This document shows positions 27,193-37,220 of a stretch of DNA of 64,000 nt, one piece after another. Both the position numbers and the translations under genes were made by a program. The notes beneath the pieces are model-generated. The model saw only the letters and a list, made by a program, of their open reading frames with translations. It did no database searches and was not told the origin of the DNA. The first letter of the stretch is position 1. Each line of letters begins with the position of its first letter. The stretch is from Sapria himalayana (lineage: Eukaryota; Streptophyta; Magnoliopsida; Malpighiales; Rafflesiaceae), in contig JAREIK010002991.1 of assembly GCA_029783825.1 (NCBI GenBank), positions 2,007,397-2,071,396 on the forward strand, read 5' to 3'.

Positions 27193-27779
27193 CATATTTT
27201 TATGTTTTATTATTTAATATTTTTAGTTTTCTTGTAGAATTGATCTAATTCTTAATGTATCTTTTTCCTATTGATTTGTTATTTTTTATTATTTCTTTTC
27301 CTTTACCTGTTGAATTTTTTTTTCTTTCTTTATTTTGTTTCTTGTTTAATTAGAAATATGTTAAAAAATAATCTCTTTGTTGTTCATTTTGTCTAATCCT
27401 GTATTCTTCTGATTTTTTATTTTTGCACAAATCTTTGATAAAAAAATGCTGCCTCATTTTTAGCCTACATAATTTTTAAATATCTGAAGCACCTCATCGT
27501 TACTTATAATAAATAAAAACTATAGATAATAATATTTTAAAAAATTATTAGCATAAAATTCTAAAATTGAAAATTTATTATTATTTTAGCTCTAGAATCT
27601 TGATTTATATGAAACTTTTTGGCATAGAAGATGGTGAATTTTTTGTTTCGAGGAGTTATGATATTAATTATTGAGATATTTTTTTTCCCATGACTAAAAT
27701 AATTATTACCAAATTATTATTTTTTGTCGATGTTTTTCGCATGTGGGCTATACGTCAGTTTTTTATTTAATTTTTTTTT
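26191..27779. other. AT-rich sequence, nothing recognised
   Basis: Low-complexity T-rich DNA with a (TA)n microsatellite at 27,152-27,190. No gene. Confidence 0.45.
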
Positions 27780-27896
27780 TCACCGTCCCCCCAGTCCCCC
27801 CTTATAGATCACATGGTAGATATATATGATAAATTTTCATACTGATCAATCGTCTCAGTAGTTATCATTTCCAAACATATTTAACTCAGAGGTGTC
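27780..27896 (+). repeat. Single monomer of the 180-bp repeat, cut by a MITE end
   Basis: The text from CCCCCCTTATAGATCACATG through GATAAATTTTCATACTGATC, CAATCGTCTCAGTAG and ATATTTAACT parallels one monomer of the tandem array at 55.4-56.4 kb. It stops at 27,896, where CAGAGGTGTCCACCGGG, a left end of the TAGAGGTGTCAA MITE family, begins. Confidence 0.6.
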
Positions 27897-28660
27897 CACC
27901 GGGTCGGATCTGCCCGGTCCGGCACGAGGCACGGCACGATTCGGCCTAAAGCAATTTTCTAGGGAGTTCTTATATAATGTGTAGAGTAGCATGTAAAAGA
28001 TTCCCCATCGACCTAAAGCAATTTTCTAGCATGCAGTAAAGTCATTTATTTATAGCATCTATGTTATTTTGATCTTAGGAGATATGTATCAAATTATTAT
28101 TATTATTTTTACTATATATATATATATATAGATAATATTTTTATTATTTGTGATAATCAATTGAGTATATCTTAACTGAAATTGTTCTTCCACATCGAGT
28201 TTCAGATGAATAATATGGGTTATTTTAGGTACTTTCTAAGTATTCATGAGATGTGATTTTTATTTCTCGGGGAAAATACGCTCTATGTATTTTATCCGAG
28301 CTACTTGATCCAAGTGTAGACCAATTCATATGTATTAATATATTATTTGATTTTTTTATATAAAATAGAATCATAAGAAAACACAACTATATATTAATTA
28401 CTACACAAGGCACTACTTATTCATAGAATATGTGTGTGTGTGTGTGTGTGTGTTTCTTTTGTCATTATGAAAATAGAAAGAGTGAAGTAGTTTTTAGGGT
28501 TTTTACTCTCTTCAATTGAACAATTATGATCCATTTTTATACTCTAGAGCAAATTAAAAGGAGCTCTACATCTACATACATGCATTATATATCATAATCA
28601 TGAACTTGTTTTAGCCATCTTGTTGTTGGAAGCACACTCACATTGTCCTCTCTCTCTCTT

Positions 28661-28716
<56 letters not shown>

Positions 28717-28820
28717 GTTTTATTTTTTTTGGATTTTTTGATTATTATTAATTTATTAAAGTTGTAGCTTCTAGAATCTGAAATTTTTTCTAATAAAACA
28801 TAGTGGGATTGTTTGATAAT
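27897..28820. other. MITE left-end fragment, then AT-rich sequence and microsatellites
   Basis: 27,897-27,950 is the left end only of a GC-rich MITE. The 18-bp text CCTAAAGCAATTTTCTAG occurs at 27,945 and again at 28,012. Microsatellites: (TG)n at 28,430-28,453 and TA/TG runs at 28,664-28,715. No gene. Confidence 0.5.
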
Positions 28821-28859
28821 TTAAATATAATATAATAAATAAAGGTGTACGGATAATAA

Positions 28860-29290
28860 TGCACCCCACAATACTGTAGAAAAGATGGTGCAGAGTTTTA
28901 TGCAACACACACAGAGTAGCATCATCGTTTGCATCCCAATCTGATGTTTGCTGTTACAACTGTGGCGTGGCGTGGTGGGTGCAGAATAAGCTGTGAGGAT
29001 GATGAAGAACGAGCAAGCCGAAGGGCATATCGAGGGTGCTGCAGGTCGCAGACGTGCAAGGGCTGTACCTCCTGCGTGTGCTTTGGGTGCGACATTTGCC
29101 GATTCTCCGACTGCAGCTGCCGGACTTGCTTTGATTTCACGAGGAATTGCAGGGGCTGAGGGCGAGAGAGCTTTTTGTTGCAGGGTCCGATGGTGCCCAT
29201 CGACCGTGCCGTGGGTGGCACCCACGGCCCCTTGTCGTCCCCTTCTAGATGCCTTTTTTTGCCCATCAGCTGGCCCCTCCCCCAACCACA
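28860..29290. other. GC-rich island of unknown nature
   Basis: A 430-bp island of clearly higher GC content than its flanks is open in several frames on both strands: minus 29,381-28,821 (186 codons), minus 29,266-28,922 (114), plus 28,993-29,466 (157) and plus 28,929-29,159 (76, Cys-rich). None of the translations is recognised, and being open in all frames argues that composition, not selection, keeps them open. It could be an exon of an unknown gene, a non-coding RNA or a repeat piece. It contains CACGGTCGATGGGCACC next to CCGTGGGTGCCACCC, so local hairpins are possible. Confidence 0.35.
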
Positions 29291-29553
29291 CCCACACTTG
29301 TTTCTTCACTTTTCTTCTTCTCATTTTTTTTTTTTGTTCCATCTTGATTTCTATCTGTCTGACTAGCTTCTTAATGGACACCTATTTAACATCCCCGAGG
29401 TTCGAACTGTGTCCTCCACTGTTAGATAGTTTTTTCTCTTTGCCATTCAGACTATCTTGCTGCTGAAATGTAATGTCAAGGTTATCTTTTTTGAGAGATG
29501 CTTGATTTACTAATTAAGAGGTCACGGCATGCTCAAGCTAACCTAGACACATG

Positions 29554-29642
29554 GTTTTCACACACACACACACACTCTCTCTCTCTTTCTCTCTCACTCT
29601 CTCTCTATCACTCTCTCTCTTTCTCTCTCTCTCTATCACTCG

Positions 29643-29673
<31 letters not shown>

Positions 29674-29684
29674 ACTCACACACA

Positions 29685-29719
<35 letters not shown>

Positions 29720-29820
29720 TCTCTCACTCACACACACACACACTCTCTCTCTCTCACACACACACTCTCTCTCTCTCTCACACTCACACACACACTCTCT
29801 CTCACTCACACACACACACT

Positions 29821-29852
<32 letters not shown>

Positions 29853-29943
29853 CTATCTCTCTCACACACACTCTCTCTCTCTCACTCACACTCTCTCTCA
29901 CTCTCTGTCACAGACACACACACTATCTCTCTCTATCTCACTG
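29554..29943. repeat. Compound (CT)n/(CA)n microsatellite
   Basis: About 390 bp of alternating CT and CA blocks. The long frames across it encode Leu-Ser/His-Thr dipeptides and are not genes. Confidence 0.95.
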
Positions 29944-30696
29944 ATGATTACTAAAGCAATTGCTTCCAAAAAGAGATAGTTGATTGGGCATTGGGCACCT
30001 CAAAGTGAACCCAAGGACGAGATGAAATTAAATCTGTCAAAAGGTTCATCATAAATTATCACCCCGGGGCGTTTTCCTAGGGTGCTTGCTGGATCAAAAG
30101 GCCCCACCTGTTGATGTTTAATGATTAGTGCTAAAGCAAGGTTATTGGAGAAATCTATTGGCATGCCTAATATTAAAATAATATGTTGGTTACAAAATTA
30201 TTATTTTTGATTTTATAAACAATAAAATTGATAATCAGACATTCGATTGTGAGAAATTTTATATTTTAAATTTTTTATTTTTATTTTTATATACTTATTA
30301 CGTATAAACATTGAAATTCCTCTTTGTTCTAAGGATTAAGCATATAAAAAATTTAAATTTCATAGATAATTATACATTTTTTTTTGATACATTTTTTATA
30401 TAATAATCTAGAAATAAGCAACAAAATGAGCCGTTAGTCTGTAGAATTTCAAAATATGTAATTACTAATTAATTATTTAAAAAATAATAATCTAGACAAA
30501 AACAAAATATTTTCTCCATCAATTTGAGTGAAAATAATATTAGAATAACTAATTATTTTAAAAATTATTATATTATATACATATTACTTACATACATGAA
30601 AACAAAAACAAGAAATAAGACTAGGGGAAAAAAATAAGGAAGACGAACATAAACAATAAATAGTAACCAAACACGAGAATCAAACAGATTGACTCT
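29944..30696. other. Intergenic sequence downstream of NAF1
   Basis: AT-rich, no coding signal. The 3' untranslated region and polyadenylation site of the minus-strand NAF1 gene should lie in the 30,400-30,696 part, but no particular signal was fixed. Confidence 0.4.
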
Positions 30697-33600
30697 TCAG
30701 TTGTAAAATTTTCTCGCGCAGCTGGAAGCATCACTCTGGTTGTTGCGGGTGCCGACGGATTGTTGAAAGCTCGTTCCCTGTGGGGCGGCGCCGGGTTGCC
30801 GGGAAAGTTGGTTGGCTTGGACACGCACGCCCATTCCTTGCGACGTCGCACTAAACTGCATGGAAGCTGGCATGTTTCCGGCGGCTGTCGGCCGCTGCGG
30901 CATGTTTCCGGCGGCTGTCGGCCGCGGTGGCATGTTCCAATTGCCAGGAGCTGGCATTTTTTGCGGCCTGCTTCCTTGAAATGATACATGCTGCTGCACG
31001 TGGCCATTGCCAGGAGGAACTGCCAATTGTTGCTGTCTGTTTCCAAGAAATGCTACCTGTTGCTGGATGTTACCTGGAACTGTGATCTGCTGCTGCTGCA
31101 TGTTACTGGGAACGATGATTTGCTGCAGCTGCATGTTACTGGGAACGATGATTTGCTGCTGCTGCATGTTACTGGGAACGATGATTTGCTGCTGCTGCAT
31201 GTTACTGGGAACGATTATCTGCTGCTGCTGCATGTTACTGGGAACGATTATCTGCTGCTGCTGCATGTTACTGGGAATGATTATCTGCTGCTGCTGCTGC
31301 TGCATGTTACTGGGAATGATTATCTGCTGCTGCTGCTGCTGCTGCTGCATGTTGCCAGAAACTGTGAACTGCTGCTGCAGGCTACTCGAAACTGTGAACT
31401 TCTGCTGCATGTTAGCCGAAAGTGAGAACTGCTGCTGCAGGTTACCGGGAACTGTGATCTGCTGCTGCTGCTGCTGCTGCTGCATGTTTCCGGGAACTGT
31501 GACCTGCTGCTGCTGCATGTTTCCGGGAACTGTGACCTGCTGCTGCTGCTGTAAGTTGCCAGAAAAGGTGACCTGTTGTTGCGAGTTGCAGTTCTGATCG
31601 GGCCATTGCCCATTAAGCATCGTCTCTCCTCCAATGGCGGAGCTGAGTGTTGGCTGGAGGGTGGGCTGAAGTTGCAAACCCACAACTAACATGGGTTGGT
31701 TAAGGCAATTGGGAACTGCAAGCCCTGGAAAAGGCAAAAAAGTTGACCTCGGCAAGAACTCCGGCTGCCCACCAGACAACACTGCGCCAGGAACTAAACC
31801 CAGATACTGATTGGACAGTTGCAGCGAAGGCGCACCATTGAAGACGGGCATGCGAGAGGGATGACGCAGCTGATCTGATGTAGCCCATGGAGTGTCACTA
31901 CTGCTTGAAAACACACCCTGAATGCTCTCACTGTGTGGCAATGGAAGCTGAACTCTGGATGGCTGATATGGGGGTCGGATCAAGCTTTGCTCTCCGTTGA
32001 TGCCATGATCTGGTGCAGAAAAACAATTATCAGAACTCCTCGATGCTCCTCCCATGGGGGAGAAATTTTGATGATCCTGATTGGCCGACGAGGGTGCCTT
32101 CCCCTTGGCCATTGATGGGGCCCTACTGTTCTTCCAATTTCTATCGCCAATCTTAGCTTGGAAGCCATTCTCATGGATTCCACTATTCCTCTGGCGGCTA
32201 TTGTTCCTCCTCTTTGACATCTTCATCATTTTCTTGAACTCTGCCTCTTTCTCGTCGTCTGAAAATTCAGCCTCCTCTGATTCCTCTTCATCGTTCTTAC
32301 CAGAAGCATCATACCCTTTCTGGTAAAGATTCTTATCATTGAGGACATGGCTGGCAAACTCGGGAACGAAGGAGATCAAAGTGCCTGCTTCGATCCCTGG
32401 AGGAATTTCAGTTTCAGAATTGAATCTCACCATATAGTATGGGTTTTTGACTGGTCCAAAAATTTCATCAACAATCCCCATTGGCGTTCTTTTCCCAGTT
32501 ATCCAGAGTATGGAACCCTCACCTAGAGGACTGTGTTTCTCCACACCTTCCACGATCACTTGGTTGCCTATAATCTGAGAAGATGAAGAAACATTATATA
32601 AGAAGAACTCCAGCTGCATGATCCAGCACATGTATGATGGGCATAAAAACTCACAGACAACACGACTCCAACAGAGAGCATTTCGTGCTCTGGTTGCAGG
32701 GTGACATCAACGGGAGGAACTGGAGGAAGAACCTGTAATTTTGACATGAATCAGAGCAAGAGATAACAAATTTAGTTGCCTGGTTTTAGTCGCTCATGGA
32801 AGATGAAGCTACCGTTAAGAATGGATTTGCATTACAGTCGCTAGACTGAGTATGACGCGCCAACTCATAAATTGTTGTTCGTGTTAAACATCAATCGCGA
32901 CAAACCTCCGGAAACAGACACAAGAAATGGCTCGGCGAGAAAAATGCAAAATAGTAGAATCTTGCCTTAATCTCATTCTTAGATCGAATTGGCCCCTTTG
33001 TGACACCTGCATCGTTGTCTTCTTCCTCGCTGGCACCATCAAAATCAGAGTCGCTCCACTCCACATTTTTATGCAGATCATCATCTTCATCGTCACCTTC
33101 GTCGTCGACATCAAGACCATCTGTTGATGTGCGTCCCACTGTATCGCACAGCTCTCCTTCCTCAATCTGATCAGCTTCAACTTCGCCTTGTTCCTTCTGC
33201 CCGCGATTCTCCCCTCCATCAGCCTCCTCGCTGTTCATACCACTATAAATGCTTCTCGGAAACACCAGACAAGGAGTACGTACGCTGCTATCGTCTTCTT
33301 CCTTCGTTGTTCTACTAGTTACGACTGGCCCATCGCCGATAATCGAATCAACGCCAGCAATCAGATCATTATAACTCACTGTTTCTTGCCGTAAACTCTC
33401 GTTCGTCGCCATGACACCTCCTGTAATAACAGAATCGAACGCTGCGACGATTCCAGAATTCTGCTCTTGATCAAAAGCTTCGCGAATCGAGGTAATAACA
33501 GGACGACTCGTTCTCATCTCATCGCCTAGACGGGGCCTCTGTTGCCCCCATTCTTCTGCTTCAGAAAGGCTATCAGAGTGGAGATTGCTTTGGATTGAAC

Positions 33601-33721
33601 TGTCATGTTCTTGGCCCTGAATATTGGTTTCGGAAGGTACAAAGTCAATGAATATGCTGCTCCCAGCGGCTGGATCATCAAAAAAGCTTTTCATCGAGTC
33701 AAAATCAAGAAACGAATCCAT
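30697..33721 (-). CDS. NAF1: NAF1, H/ACA snoRNP assembly factor (3 exons)
   Basis: Predicted exons (minus): 33,721-32,966, 32,732-32,655 and 32,574-30,697, giving 903 residues with all phases 0. NAF1 is the nuclear chaperone that binds Cbf5/dyskerin during H/ACA snoRNP assembly before being exchanged for Gar1. Residues 1-252 are acidic (DDEGDDEDDD). The Gar1/Naf1 domain spans about 253-375 (LPPVPPVDVTLQPEHEM, VIVEGVEKHSPLGEGSILW, GIVDEIFGPVKNPYYMVRF) and is followed by an acidic/Lys-rich linker. The C-terminal half is Gln/Pro/Asn-rich with tandem copies of SNMQQQQIIVP. Exon 1 is joined at AAG|GCAAGA, a GC donor; a GT donor 60 nt further on would add 20 hydrophobic residues not expected in the family. 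Intron 2 is GTGAGT...CAG. Longer than the roughly 800-residue Arabidopsis homologue because of the Gln repeats. Confidence 0.92.
31099..31345 (-). repeat. 33-bp coding minisatellite inside NAF1 exon 3
   Basis: The text GTTACTGGGAAYGATKAT followed by CTG runs recurs at 31,102, 31,135, 31,168, 31,201, 31,234, 31,267 and 31,306. Spacing is 33 bp five times and then 39 bp. Each unit encodes an 11-residue SNM-Qn-II(V/I)P block on the minus strand, and the 39-bp step adds two CAG codons. Less regular Q-rich units continue to about 31,560. Confidence 0.95.
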
Positions 33722-34522
33722 TGGAGACAGATTATACGATCATCGTGCAGCGGCAGTGCTTGTGAACGAGTAATGTGGCAGAGCCGCGTGGTGGCGCCGC
33801 ACCAGCACTAGCAGCGATCGAACCAGGGTTTTGCCGCTCCCGTCGGTGCCTCTCTGGATTGCGAAATTTTTCGAATCAATTTTTGAAGTTAAATAAGTTT
33901 CTTAGAAATTATCTATTTTATAAATACAAAAAACACATATTTAAGAGCTCCAGTAATTCCTGAAAGCTGGTCAAGAGCTCCCGTGAGCTCGCACAGCTCT
34001 TGGAAGCTTGTAGAAGCTGGTAACGAGCTTCGGGATTCCATGGGGGCTCCTCGGCCTCACTGGAGGGAGCTCTCGAAGTGCTTTCAAAAGTCGATGGAGC
34101 TTTTGACAAGTTGCCACGAGCTCCAACGAGCTCGTGGAGAACCCGCTAGCTCTTGGAGTTCATGACGAGTCCATGCAAACTACCAAGTGCTGGTTATGAG
34201 CTGCCAGGAGCTCATGACGAGCTTCCAGGAGCTCGGGATGAAGATGAGCTGCCAGGACTGGAGCTCTTATCCACCCTATTTTAATAATTTTGCCTCAATA
34301 TAATTATCCCAATACTTTAGATTTTAAAATAACTGTGATTTAGTCAAGAGACTTAAACGTGAACCCATGAGAGACTGCGAGAGAGGTCTGTTTATCCGTC
34401 TGCCGCCGCTGGTCAGAAGCCCGACGAACATATGCTCTCTGTTATTCCCTCGTACTTAGAAAGTTTCCAGCAGGGGGACGCCATTGTTGTGGCATCGCTC
34501 TCTGTGATCGAGGAGCAACCCG
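33722..34522. promoter_or_regulatory. Shared intergenic region between divergent NAF1 and PPR genes
   Basis: 800 bp separate the two start codons, so both core promoters and 5' leaders must lie here. The middle (33,944-34,267) is filled by an AGCT-rich degenerate repeat. An ATG at 34,432 on the plus strand opens a 100-codon frame that overlaps the PPR start out of frame. No TATA box could be fixed with confidence for either gene. Confidence 0.6.
33944..34267. repeat. AGCT-saturated degenerate repeat
   Basis: I count 19 AGCT tetramers in about 320 bp, where one or two are expected by chance. Most are GAGCTC, GAGCTT or GAGCTGCC, spaced roughly 10-30 bp. The AGCT core is self-complementary, so the block can fold on either strand. 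Frames through it (for example minus 34,109-33,918) are Ser/Glu/Leu-rich and not recognised as protein. Confidence 0.8.
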
Positions 34523-36319
34523 ATGGGAGAGAGCAGGGAGACGATAATACTCGAACTCTGCAAGTCAGGTGCGCTATTTTATGCGCTCAAGCTCGTCAAT
34601 TCCACGGGTTGCAACACTCTGTCGAACAAACCCACCATCTATTCTTCTCTCCTGCAAACGTGCATCAAAGTCGTGTCCTTGAATCATGGCCTCCAAATTC
34701 ATGCCCACGTCATCAAATCTGGCCTCGATGCTGATCGGTACGTCGGCAATAGCTTGCTGGCACTCTACTTCAAGTTGAGTCCTTGTTTCGCCGAAACAAG
34801 AAGAGTGTTTGATGGGCTTGTTTCTAAAGACGTCATTTCGTGGACCTCGATGATAACGGGTTACGCGAGGGAGGCGAAACCGATCAAGTCGCTGGAATTG
34901 TTCCGGCGAATGCTGGACGTCGGGGTCAAGCCCAACGCGTTCACTCTATCAGCCGTCGTGAAATCCGTCTCGCTGGTTGAACAATTGTCGCTGGGGAGGT
35001 GTTTTCACGGGGTGGTGATCGTGCACGGGTTCGAATCATCGGAAGTCATTGCCAGCGCTTTGATCGACATGTACGGGAAGAATCTGGATGGGCTGCATGA
35101 TGCATGCCATGTGTTCGACGAATTGCCCGCGCCTGATGCAGTCTGCTGGACGTGCATCATTTCTGCACTCACCCGGAATGACAGGCACGAGGAGGCTCTC
35201 GAAATCTTCTGCTCGAAGAAAAGGGAGCATGGGCTGCTGCCCGATGACTGCACGTTTGGGATATTACTAACTGCGTGTGGCAATCTGAGGAGACTGGAAC
35301 AGGGGAAGGAAGTTCACGCGAGCTTGATAAAGCATGAGCTCGGTAAAAACGTGGTTGTACAAAGCAGCCTGGTTGACATGTATGGAAAATGTGGCGAGCT
35401 CGAAGCATCGCAGAGAGTTTTCGACAGAATGAGCATGAAGAACGCAGTTTCCTGGACAGCACTGCTTGGGGGATACTGTCAGAACGGGGACTTCGACTCT
35501 GTGATTCGGCTGTTCAGGGAAGAGAATGGGGAAGACGATCTGTACGGCTTTGGAACCGTTCTTCGAGCTTGTGCAGGCCTGGCGGCCATCAGACAAGGGA
35601 AGGAGGTGCATGGGGCGTACCTCAGAAGGAGCGGTTGGAGAGACATCGTCACGGAATCAGCTCTGGTGGTGCTGTACGCGAAATGTGGGTGTGTGACACA
35701 CGCGCACAAACTGTTCGTCAGCATGCCCATGAGAAATCTAATAACATGGAACTCCATGATTTGCGGGTTTGCTCAGAATGGAAGAGCAGAAGAATCAATC
35801 AGTCTATTTAACGAGATGATCGATGAAGCAGTGATGAAGCCTGACCGTATTAGTTTCCTGGGGGTGCTCTTCGCCTGCAGCCACACGGGCATGGTGGACC
35901 AGGGAAGAAGGTACTTCGCCTCCATGACCAAGGAGCACGGGATCACGCCTGCATGCGAGCACTACAACTGCATGGTTGATCTCCTGGGCCGCGCTGGTTT
36001 AGTAGAAGAAGCAAGAAGCATGATCGACTCTGCAGAGTGGTCAGGCCATTCGTCCCCCTGGGCTGTTCTTTTAGGTGCCTGCGCAGGTAGCGCAGACTCC
36101 ATTGCTGCAGAGCTCATTGCGAAGAAGACAATGCAGTTCAAACCTGACTGTCATCTCAGTTACTTGTATCTATCCAACAGTTATAAAGCAACTGGTAGAT
36201 GGGATGATGCAGAACAGATGAGAAGACTTATGGAAGACAAAGGCTTGAAGAAAATGCCTGCTAAAAGTTGGATCGAAGCCAAACAAGCACTTAGCATTAA
36301 TGCTGTGATCAATCCGTGA
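34523..36319 (+). CDS. Pentatricopeptide repeat protein, PLS class, E subgroup (At1g03540-like)
   Basis: Single exon, 598 residues. PLS-class PPR proteins bind organellar RNA one base per repeat, and E-type members usually act in C-to-U editing with a separate DYW deaminase. PPR units run from about residue 40 to 520 (SLLQTCIKVVSLNHGLQIHA, VKDVISWTSMITGYAR-like, ACGNLRRLEQGKEVHA, MKNAVSWTALLGGYCQNG). The E motif covers about 525-590 (WAVLLGACAGSADS, YLYLSNSYKATGRWDDAEQM, KKMPAKSWIE). No DYW domain follows. Closest family member from memory is Arabidopsis At1g03540 (PCMP-E4). ATG 34,523 is the first in frame after TGA at 34,505. The protein lacks a clear N-terminal targeting extension, so a small frameshift or an upstream exon in the leader is possible. 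Divergent with NAF1. Confidence 0.93.
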   Translation: MGESRETIILELCKSGALFYALKLVNSTGCNTLSNKPTIYSSLLQTCIKVVSLNHGLQIHAHVIKSGLDADRYVGNSLLALYFKLSPCFAETRRVFDGLVSKDVISWTSMITGYAREAKPIKSLELFRRMLDVGVKPNAFTLSAVVKSVSLVEQLSLGRCFHGVVIVHGFESSEVIASALIDMYGKNLDGLHDACHVFDELPAPDAVCWTCIISALTRNDRHEEALEIFCSKKREHGLLPDDCTFGILLTACGNLRRLEQGKEVHASLIKHELGKNVVVQSSLVDMYGKCGELEASQRVFDRMSMKNAVSWTALLGGYCQNGDFDSVIRLFREENGEDDLYGFGTVLRACAGLAAIRQGKEVHGAYLRRSGWRDIVTESALVVLYAKCGCVTHAHKLFVSMPMRNLITWNSMICGFAQNGRAEESISLFNEMIDEAVMKPDRISFLGVLFACSHTGMVDQGRRYFASMTKEHGITPACEHYNCMVDLLGRAGLVEEARSMIDSAEWSGHSSPWAVLLGACAGSADSIAAELIAKKTMQFKPDCHLSYLYLSNSYKATGRWDDAEQMRRLMEDKGLKKMPAKSWIEAKQALSINAVINP

Positions 36320-36538
36320 AACCCTAATTTAGAATATCACATTTGAATTGTAAAATGTTATATTAGATACTTGTGATTTCAAAAAAAAAAAAAAAATATT
36401 TATGTGTTTTTTTTTTTTTATTCATATACAGAGATGATATTACTTAAACATATTATTAAAATTGTAAAATGTATATTTTAAAAATATATGTTATGTTATA
36501 AATCCTAAATAATAGAAAATACGATTGACATTCACTCG

Positions 36539-36540
<2 letters not shown>

Positions 36541-36581
<41 letters not shown>

Positions 36582-36582
36582 A
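36541..36582. repeat. (TTA)n microsatellite
   Basis: About 13 uninterrupted TTA/ATT units. Confidence 0.9.
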
Positions 36583-37004
36583 TATAGGGAGAATTATGGG
36601 TTTGTGCACTCACAAGAAAAATAATTGAAAAAAAAATAAATATGAAATAATAATAAAAAAAGTACATCAAATTCTTAGCAAATTGATATTTGTTGTACTC
36701 AAATTAGTTAAGAGAACTAAATATGATTGATATTTGTTGCACTAATTGATTTTTGTTTACTGAATATGAGTGCACCTAATATCAATTAGTTATTAAATAT
36801 TTATTTTTTTAATTATTTTTATGAAAGTGCACAAAACATAATTTTCCCATAAATATATGTTAAGGTACAAGCAAAAAAAATATTATAAACATTATAAAAT
36901 AATTATTAGATTAGTCATGATTTATTAATTAAGTTTGATAGATGATGATTAATTCATGACTTTGATGTGCATTATAAAAAAAAACTCACAAGCATAAAAT
37001 TAAA

Positions 37005-37220
37005 AATTAAAAAGAATTAAAAAAATTTAAAAAATTTTATAAAAAATTTAAAAAATTTAAAAAATTTAAAAAAAAATTAAAAAATTAAAAAAAAAATTAA
37101 AAAAAATTAAAAAAAATTAAAAAAAATTAAAAAAAATTAAAAAAAATTAAAAAAAATTAAAAAAATTAAAAAAAAAATTAAAAAAAATTGAAAAAAATTG
37201 TAAAAAATTAATAAAATAAA
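37005..37220. repeat. Phased A-tract array (period about 10 bp)
   Basis: Runs of 6-9 A separated by TT or TTT. From about 37,091 to 37,165 the unit TTAAAAAAAA repeats exactly every 10 bp, and the edges drift to 9-11 bp. A-tracts in phase with the helical repeat are a classical cause of intrinsic DNA curvature. Confidence 0.85.

Noticed and set aside
29498..29979. Two overlapping frames of 140-150 codons, Leu-Ser/His-Thr repeats
   Set aside because: Pure translation of a CT/CA microsatellite.
31007..31597. Plus-strand frames of up to 196 codons, Cys- and Leu-rich, opposite NAF1
   Set aside because: Antisense shadow of the CAG-rich NAF1 coding repeat; no independent signal.
34432..34734. 100-codon frame as a separate protein-coding gene
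   Set aside because: Overlaps the well-supported PPR frame, and its translation beyond codon 30 is a shadow of it. Kept as a possible upstream ORF.
37005..37220. CRISPR-like regular spacing
   Set aside because: The unit is 10 bp with no distinct spacers, and the window is a plant nuclear sequence.
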